The position numbers and the translations under genes were made by a program. The notes under the pieces were generated by a model. That model had not been told where the DNA came from and did no database searches. It saw only the letters and a program-made list of their open reading frames with translations. Of a DNA stretch of 64,000 nucleotides, positions 57,866 through 64,000 are shown piece after piece; positions within the stretch are counted from its first letter, which is position 1, and each line of letters begins with the position of its first letter. The stretch is from Plantago major (taxonomy: Eukaryota > Streptophyta > Magnoliopsida > Lamiales > Plantaginaceae): assembly GCA_026545765.1 (NCBI GenBank), contig CM048840.1, positions 4,609,265-4,673,264 on the forward strand, read 5' to 3'.

Positions 57866-60148
57866 TTAATTTCGAATTAAATCTTGTAAGTGTTCAGAAA
57901 CTTCATCAACAACCGCGAATACGTCTTTCGCCTCCATATAATGTCTGCTTGGTCGAGTGATGCGTCCCATCATAGCATCGATCAATCGTAGCCTCTACAA
58001 ATTAAAAACACACACAAATAAGGATTTTGAGATTTTGAACAAACGTCGTGTATGTATATATATTGAATGTCTAGGAAACATACCACACTAGGATCCATAT
58101 CGGCCGGTTGGAATTATTGCCTTGGAGTAAATGATTCTTGGCGGGTCACTTGCATATGCGTACGTTGTAGAAACCAGTCCAGTACGTCGGAATTGTTTCA
58201 TGCATGTCCAGAATGCAATCGAATTGTTTGTTGATGAAAATTACATCGACAGGTGTGAAAGTCCTCGAATGAGTCTCGAACAACATGAGTTAAGCGATAG
58301 AGTGAGGGTTGTGGTGGCCTTTGTACACACACTGGTTTTATCGATTATGTAGGAATGTATTGGGGGTATCCGAACTGCCACATAACGCGGTCTGGCATGT
58401 AAGCCTCCGTAACCTTTAGACAATGAATAATTCCCCTATATTGAGAAATAGGGATTGCTTCCTCCACCACGAGTCCAAAAGGTGTCCAATTCACCTATTA
58501 CACGAGAGACAAGTAACATAAGTATATAATTACAAAAAAGGCTCAAACGTAATGAAGACAAGCGTGTTATATTGAATGACATACTTCATTCGGTGCAACA
58601 TTGTCTAGTGCACTTCTGTACATAAGATGCATAGCAGTTTCATCCTTAACGGCGGTTCCCAAGTTCCATGATTGAAAACTAGGAAAATACGAGTATGTCC
58701 ATGCCTGAAATAGGATAAGGACTTGATAGAAAATGATCTTTTTAAAGTTATGTAAAAATGTATATATAATCTAGAGCGGGCATACCTGCAGAAGTGAAAG
58801 ACATCCATCTATCTATTTGCAGTTGATACGTGTTGCAACTCCCAATTGTCTATACTGATTGGCAAGTGCAACAGCTCCCCATGCGTACGTGTTAACCTCA
58901 TCCAGGTTAAGTAGGAATTGTCGAAACCCGATAGGAACTCGATGTCCACTTTTGTCGACAAATAGAGACGTGCCTAACAACCACAACAAGTACATGATAG
59001 CATGTGATTCGGGTGGAAGAACTCGTGCCTTTAAAGTTGTCTCGATGGTGCTACGCTTGAAACCAGCACTTTTGAAGTTGGATTTCATCGCTGCCTCAGT
59101 CATTTGCATATGAATTGCTAATGCCACCTTAAGCGCATCTGGTTGCATTGTCGTCTTAACAGCACGACCATGAACAGGAACTCCGAGCAAATAGTGGACA
59201 TCATGCAGGGTTATTGTCATATCACCAAATGGCATGCATGTGAAAGGTATCAATTTTAGGATGCCACCGTTCAACAAATGCACTAATCGAAGGCATGTTG
59301 ATCTTCGGGTGCATACAGTTCGTCAAGCATGAGAGATGAGTGTTGTTGACAATATGGTTGACACCATCGTTTAAATAGTCTTTAAAACGGATTAAAGACC
59401 GGGGTTTGTGAAATCCCTCTAGAACCTCGCGGTCCTGCGGATTAAAATATAGTAAATAAGAATCGTCAGATTTCAAAGAACTAGAATTAACAATAGTAAA
59501 CATTGAAGTGACTTACGTTTCCTATCCATATGGAGTGAGCGATGTGGCCTAGAAATCCTGTGAGTAACTCCAAATTTGCAGGGCCTCCATCAATACCGAT
59601 TGTTAGCTCTCTCTACGCCTCATTAGTAGCATAATTAGGCTCTGCCTGTCCACGGTCTCCGCTTCCACCCTCATCATTAGGCTCTTCCTCATTACTGAAA
59701 TGGAAAGCCTGTCCACGGTTTCCGCTTCTACTATGGCCACCCCTGGAGGAAAAACCATAAATGTACTGGTCTGATCAGTACCACCAGTGTTATAAATGTT
59801 GCGTTCAAATGGGACCGTCATCTGGCCTGAACGCATAGACTCTGCGGCGAAGTCTTCATCAAAAGGGATTTCACTTTCAATTCTTAAATTTGACTCTGTG
59901 CCGATAAAGCCAGGTGTCTGGTACGATTCTTCTCTCGCCGGCGGTGTTTCTTCAGAACTTGCAGAACTTTCCGAAGGGTACATCATTTTCTCCCTTCGTG
60001 CGCTGGCTGAAGCAGGTATGGGACCTCTAAGCTTTCCACCGATATCATGCAAGCGTCCGGAATACTGATCGACTGGTACTTGTGGAATATCCATTACGTT
60101 CCTTTTGCCCCTGTCTTTTATCTTCAGCACCACCATCTTTGGATCCAC
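57866..60148 (-). pseudogene. Plant mobile domain (MAIN-like) gene carried by the MULE, disrupted
   Basis: PMD proteins occur both as transposon cargo and as nuclear MAIN/MAIL proteins that keep silencing and genome stability. The frame from ATG 60148 begins with a Ser/Glu-rich region. The PMD core follows: MTITLHDVHYLLGVPVHGRA, RVLPPESHAIMYLLWLLGTS, FLLNLDEVNTYAWGAVALA. Later exons give AWTYSYFPSFQSWNLG and NWTPFGLVVEEAIPISQYRG through MPDRVMWQFGYPQYIP. The last exon (57994-57866) ends HYMEAKDVFAVVDEVSEHLQ. Breaks: an ATGC duplication near 59232 shifts frame between WHPKIDTFHM and the PFGDM motif; TAG follows INCK near 58816; further stops follow QYIPT. Not functional as it stands. Confidence 0.75.
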
Positions 60149-60701
60149 CGCCCTTAGTTAATTTATGTAGGAAATTGAGAATAGTATCAACGTTAGAAAT
60201 CACGAATACAACGAAGTTCTAATAATATTGAAGTATGTGAGAAATCAAATATACAATGGTTTATTAATGTTTTCGTATAAACTACCTTCCACATGGTTGC
60301 TAAACATCGAGGGGATTGCTAATAATATTGAAGTATGAAAATGAAGTTGGTTGTATGAAGATGAAGTTGATTAGAGAGGAAAATGAAGTTGGTGTGAAAA
60401 TGAGTCCCAAACCCTCCTATTTATAGAATTCGTAAACTGAAATCCGGATTCGACCGGTGACCCGCCAAATCGGCCCGAAATGGCCCCCAACCCCCTTCGA
60501 CCCGAACGTTTTCCTACTTCTATATAATGAGAGGGTGAGTGACATATACAACACAACACTTCCAACATAAAAAAAACACTTCCAACACAACAATTCCAAC
60601 AAAAAAAAAAACACTTCCATTACCAAACTTGTAAAATCCCAAACACTTCCAACACTTCAAACACTTCCATTCCCGAATACTTCAAATCCCATACGTATAA
60701 T
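60149..60701. promoter_or_regulatory. Divergent promoter region inside the MULE
   Basis: It separates the PMD gene (minus) from the transposase (plus). The 150 bp before the transposase start contain many irregular copies of AACACTTCCA, probably the transcribed leader. Expected to drive both genes. Confidence 0.45.
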
Positions 60702-62769
60702 ATGAGTTACTTAAGTGATTCGTCCACAGTGTCTGATGAATTCCTAGACTGCACGGACTTTTTCATAACCCGAGAGATTTTCGATACTCGTGCAGACGCA
60801 GAAGCCTGGGTTCGTGTTATTGGCAGAGAAAACAATATGTTTTTTGCGATCACGCATTCTAGACCAAAAAATGTGTACATGGGTTGTGAGTGTGCTGGTG
60901 CCCATAGGGTCACGACTCTAACAAACCCCGAGGCAAAATTCAGAAATTCAACCGGAAGTAAAAAGCATTCTTGCCCATTTCAGGTGAAGCTGCATGAGAG
61001 GTTACCGGGCGAGTGGAGATTTGTTGTGAAAGACGGTCACCAAAGACACAATCACAAACTCGGGAATTACCCCATTGGCACACGTCCACAACGAAGTTGA
61101 ATGATGAAGAGTGCGTGCGAGTAGTGGAAATGTTGCGTGCCGGAATGACTCCTATAGCAACGCTTGTTCAACTCCAAAAAGAATTTGTCCACAACTGCAG
61201 TACATTACGACACATATACAATGCTGACCAGAAAGATCAACGGATGAAGATGGGCGAGATGGAGCCAATGGAATATTTCATCCATTTGTTGGAACGACAT
61301 ATATAGCTACATATATTCTTATGTCAAACAGCCGAAAACTGACATATTGGCTGAATTTTTCTTAGTTCATCCTAATATGAAGTCAATGATCCGTTTGTTC
61401 CCTCAAGCTGTCCTCATGGATGCTACGTACAACACAAATTTGTACGACATGCCATTGGTGGAAGTGATTAGCATTTTACCAACTGGGCAAAACTATCACA
61501 TTGCTTTCATTTTCATCTCGGACGAGAAGACGTCAAGTTATGTGTGGGGGCTTACACAATTGCGGGCGTTGTTTACAGAATGTGGTGTCTTACGAATAGA
61601 GAGTTAGCTGCAATGCGTGCCATAAAGGAGGTATTTCCAGAACCAGCACACCTACTGTGTCAGAGGCACATATCTAAGGATGTGCAGAATTATATAAGTG
61701 ATATGATGGGGGTACCAAAAAGTATGAACGTTCAGTGAAGCTAAGATGGCAAAAGATCGTGAACGCAAATACCCCGGAACTATATGAGCAAGCTGTTGCA
61801 GAAATGGCAGAGGCCTGGAGACGTCAACCTAGGTTCATGGCGTACGCAAGGAGATATTGGTTGGACCCATACCACGATCGATTTTTACACGCTTGGACGA
61901 AAGACATCCTGCACTTTGAAACAAACACAACGAACATGTAATTCAATTTCGTAATTAAATTTATTTCGTAATGCACTACTATCTTGTAATTAGAGTTATG
62001 CCCAAACTGACATTCAACAATGTTAATTGGTTGTAGAGTCGAAAGTGCGCACTGCAGGTACAAGTATTGGTTGGGGACTGCAAACTCAAAGTTTCACAGA
62101 AAATTACCCAAGCTGCATCACCTACTCGAAATGCATTATGATGCAATCCGCTCGGAGTTTGAGAAAGCGTTGATGAAGCATCCTCATGTCACGACCCGTG
62201 GAATCTTACGCAGGCTGGGAGGTGTGACATCTTGCTATTAAGAAAATAGTCCATGAAAGATCCAACGTTGATCCCGGTGAATGCGATCACGCATTGCGTA
62301 CCGGTTGGGGACTACCATGCGCATGTGAATTGCAACAAAAGAGTGTGACCAGGAGGAGCGTCCATCCTATTAGAGATATCAATGAGTTCTGGAGTACTCT
62401 TCATATGGGTTCTGGAGTCCTCTTCATATGGGGGAACCATACCAGACTAGGCAACAGATAGTACGGGACCAGTTTGATGACTGGTACAGGGACTGTAGGG
62501 AGTCTGCCACGAAGGAGGAACTCTGATCATACTTCGAATCGGATGGAAACGCATCATACACGTACCTGGAGGAGCCACCAATCAGAGACAAGAAGAATGC
62601 TGGGAGCAGGATCCCGTCCAGTTGGGAAGATCAACCCGCGAACCAATCTCAAAGGACTCCCAACACTAACAATACAGGTACTTATTCAAGTAGTGGAAGA
62701 TCATTCAGATATCAAAGTCAGATGCCACCACAAGGTCTACGCTACATTCAAGGTTGGAGTGACGTCTAG
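60702..62769 (+). pseudogene. MULE transposase with FAR1-type N-terminus, multiply frameshifted
   Basis: From ATG 60702, the N-terminal WRKY-GCM1-type/FAR1 domain is clear (DTRADAEAWVRVIGRENNMF, then HSCPFQVKLHERLPGEWRF and KDGHQRHNHKL). The transposase core follows in several frames: FPQAVLMDATYNTNLYDMPL (Asp), LTNRELAAMRAIKEVFP (Asp), LLCQRHISKDV and RRYWLDPYHDRF. VESAHCRYKYWLG follows a likely intron (about 61940-62034), and a SWIM-like CDHALRTGWGLPCACEL ends it. Breaks: frame changes near 61070, 61305 (with TAG), 61580, 61735 and 62225; a 23-bp tandem duplication at 62388-62433; TGA near 62523. It is an old, dead copy. Confidence 0.78.
62388..62433. repeat. Short tandem duplication in the transposase
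   Basis: TTCTGGAGTACTCTTCATAT is followed by GGG and repeated with one difference (A to C). It shifts the reading frame. Confidence 0.75.
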
Positions 62770-63253
62770 TCCGATGGGAACTGTGGATACAGATTTATAG
62801 CACAACTCCAATACAATGAACAAACAGAGTGGGTACGCGTCAGGCATGAACTTCTTCAGGAGTTGACCAACAACAAACATCTATACATCGCGGAGTTGGG
62901 GGAAAGACCGGTCGCGGAAATATCAAATATAATGCACTCAGCTGGTTTGCAGGACCATGCGACGAAGACTATTGGTTTACACTCCAGACATGGGGCTACT
63001 AACAGCTACGACGTATCAACGGGTGTTCACCACATATGTTTTCTATGGGTCTACCACATACTTGCCCTTGGAATGTTGTACAGACATAGAGTCAGCATCT
63101 CCAGACTCTCCACCGGCAGACCAAGAGTGGACAGTCGGGTTTGTCAATAACAATCACTACATTACGCTACGCATTGGCCGTGAGTGTCCACTTCCACCAC
63201 TATGGCCGACCTGGCAACATCAAACAGAGGAAAGAACAAGGCATTGGATGTAA
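62770..63253 (+). pseudogene. OTU-type cysteine protease region downstream of the MULE transposase
   Basis: Directly after the transposase, in line with its linker (GWSDV-stop), comes SDGNCGYRFIAQ, which fits the OTU active-site motif D-G-N-C-x-(F/Y)-R with the catalytic Cys. About 120 codons later, in another frame, VGFVNNNHYITLRI fits the OTU His strand (x-N-x-H-Y). The region between has WVRVRHELLQELTNN and TTYQRVFTTYVFYG, consistent with OTU helices. At least one frame change lies near 62950, plus a stop (TAG) immediately before the motif. OTU enzymes remove ubiquitin; in an element the role is unknown. The assignment rests on these two motifs. Confidence 0.6.
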
Positions 63254-63384
63254 CATTATTCCGTTCAACTACGTCAATGGTTTTCGTTGTAGTGAAATCA
63301 TATTAAGCTTAAGCTATCAATTTATGTTATGTTGCGTATTTATAGTGAAATGAGTCAAAATTCATGTTGTAATGAAATCGTTTG

Positions 63385-63923
63385 TCGTTTAATTTCTAGA
63401 ATTTCCGTTAAATTTAACTTTTACTTTTCATTTTGAATAAATAAATGACAAAAGTAAATTAAAGTTTTCAATTTGAAAAAAAAAAGAAGAAAACTATATA
63501 TAATCAATTTGTAAATTAAAAAAAATTAAAAAAAAACTGGAAATCGAGATCTTGCCAGTTTTAAAACCGGCCATATCTCGATTTGAAACGGGCCATATGA
63601 AGATATGGCCGGTTTTAAAACTGGCCAGATCATGATATGGCCGGTTTCATGATTTCCAATTTTTTTTGCCTTTTTTTTTTTTTTCTGTTTTGTTTTAATT
63701 ACTTCTATATTTTTAGAAACATTTGTATACATGAAATATTTTTCCAAAAAACATTTAATTTTTCCGATTTATATTTAGTGTTGTTATTTTGTGTTCGATC
63801 GTGCATGTTAATGTTTTTGTGTTTGCATATAAACGAGTCATTTCGATTTTTCATTAAGTTTATAAGATTTTTTTTGAGTTAGGAGCATTTTGGTGAAGTT
63901 ACAAATATTTTGTGTTGTGTTTA
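63385..63923 (-). repeat. Right terminal inverted repeat of the MULE, with expanded GGCCATATC units
   Basis: Inverted match of 56935-57447. It contains several extra palindromic units (GGCCATATCTCGATTTGAAA, ATGGCCGGTTTTAAAACTGG, AGATCATGATATGGCCGG) where the left arm has one. Confidence 0.75.
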
Positions 63924-64000
63924 ACATAAATGAAGATAGCCAAAATTGTGTATCATAAAAGTTTTTGTTGGATCAGTAATCTAATAGTAATCTTATTTTG
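63924..64000. other. Right flank of the MULE
   Basis: AT-rich DNA to the window end; nothing recognised. Confidence 0.4.

Larger units (their letters stand above)
56935..63923. mobile_element. Mutator-like element with long TIRs, PMD gene, transposase and OTU region (~7.0 kb)
   Basis: The left (56935-57447) and right (63385-63923) ends are inverted copies of each other over about 0.5 kb. They share blocks such as AACACAAAATATTTGTAAC, AACATTAACATGCACGATCG, AACACAAAATAACAACACTA and TTAACGGAAATTC. Between them a plant-mobile-domain gene runs on minus and a FAR1-type MULE transposase with a following OTU-like region runs on plus, from a shared ~550-bp centre. Both genes are disrupted. A 9-bp target duplication was not found, so the outermost bases are approximate. 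Confidence 0.8.

Overview
This is plant nuclear DNA, most likely from a eudicot. It is AT-rich, has GT-AG introns of about 70 to 1,060 bp, and mixes single-copy eudicot genes with many transposable elements. The species cannot be read off the sequence.

Gene layout. (1) 6.9-10.2 kb, plus: a three-exon group IIe WRKY transcription factor (WRKY14/35 type). (2) 13.3-15.8 kb, plus: a six-exon short-chain dehydrogenase with a probable organelle-targeting N-terminus. (3) 16.1-16.6 kb, minus: a type I non-specific lipid-transfer protein. (4) 18.0-20.8 kb, minus: a homologue of the RNA polymerase I factor TAF1B/RRN7 (MEE12), with two in-frame stops. (5) 21.0-23.2 kb, minus: a pentatricopeptide-repeat gene broken by single-base shifts. 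(6) 23.6-27.7 kb, plus: a 13-exon, primase-only TWINKY gene. (7) 44.9-53.3 kb, plus: a 21-exon, full-length organellar primase-helicase TWINKLE gene, the paralogue of (6), with matching intron positions. (8) 54.0-55.8 kb, minus: a patellin (SEC14-GOLD) gene, convergent with TWINKLE. Exons of the intact genes were joined by hand and all keep frame.

Between the TWINKY/TWINKLE pair lie about 17 kb of mobile and repetitive DNA. It holds a 5'-truncated LINE with a 15-bp target duplication; a MULE-like element whose centre is packed with perfect hairpins; Helitron-like ends; and a tail-to-tail inverted pair of endogenous caulimovirid (florendovirus-like) fragments, each with an outward-facing tRNA-Met primer site and a flanking TA-dinucleotide tract. 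It also holds AT-rich tandem repeats, a degenerate ~53-bp minisatellite and a complete 3.1-kb PIF/Harbinger transposon with TAA target duplications, an intact accessory ORF and a broken transposase.

The last 7 kb (56.9-63.9 kb) is one Mutator-like element with ~0.5-kb terminal inverted repeats. It carries, divergently, a decayed plant-mobile-domain (MAIN-like) gene and a decayed FAR1-type MULE transposase followed by an OTU-type cysteine-protease region. This gene combination and the inverted pararetrovirus locus are the most unusual content of the window.

The first 6.9 kb and 10.2-13.3 kb contain no convincing genes, only MITEs and dispersed repeats.
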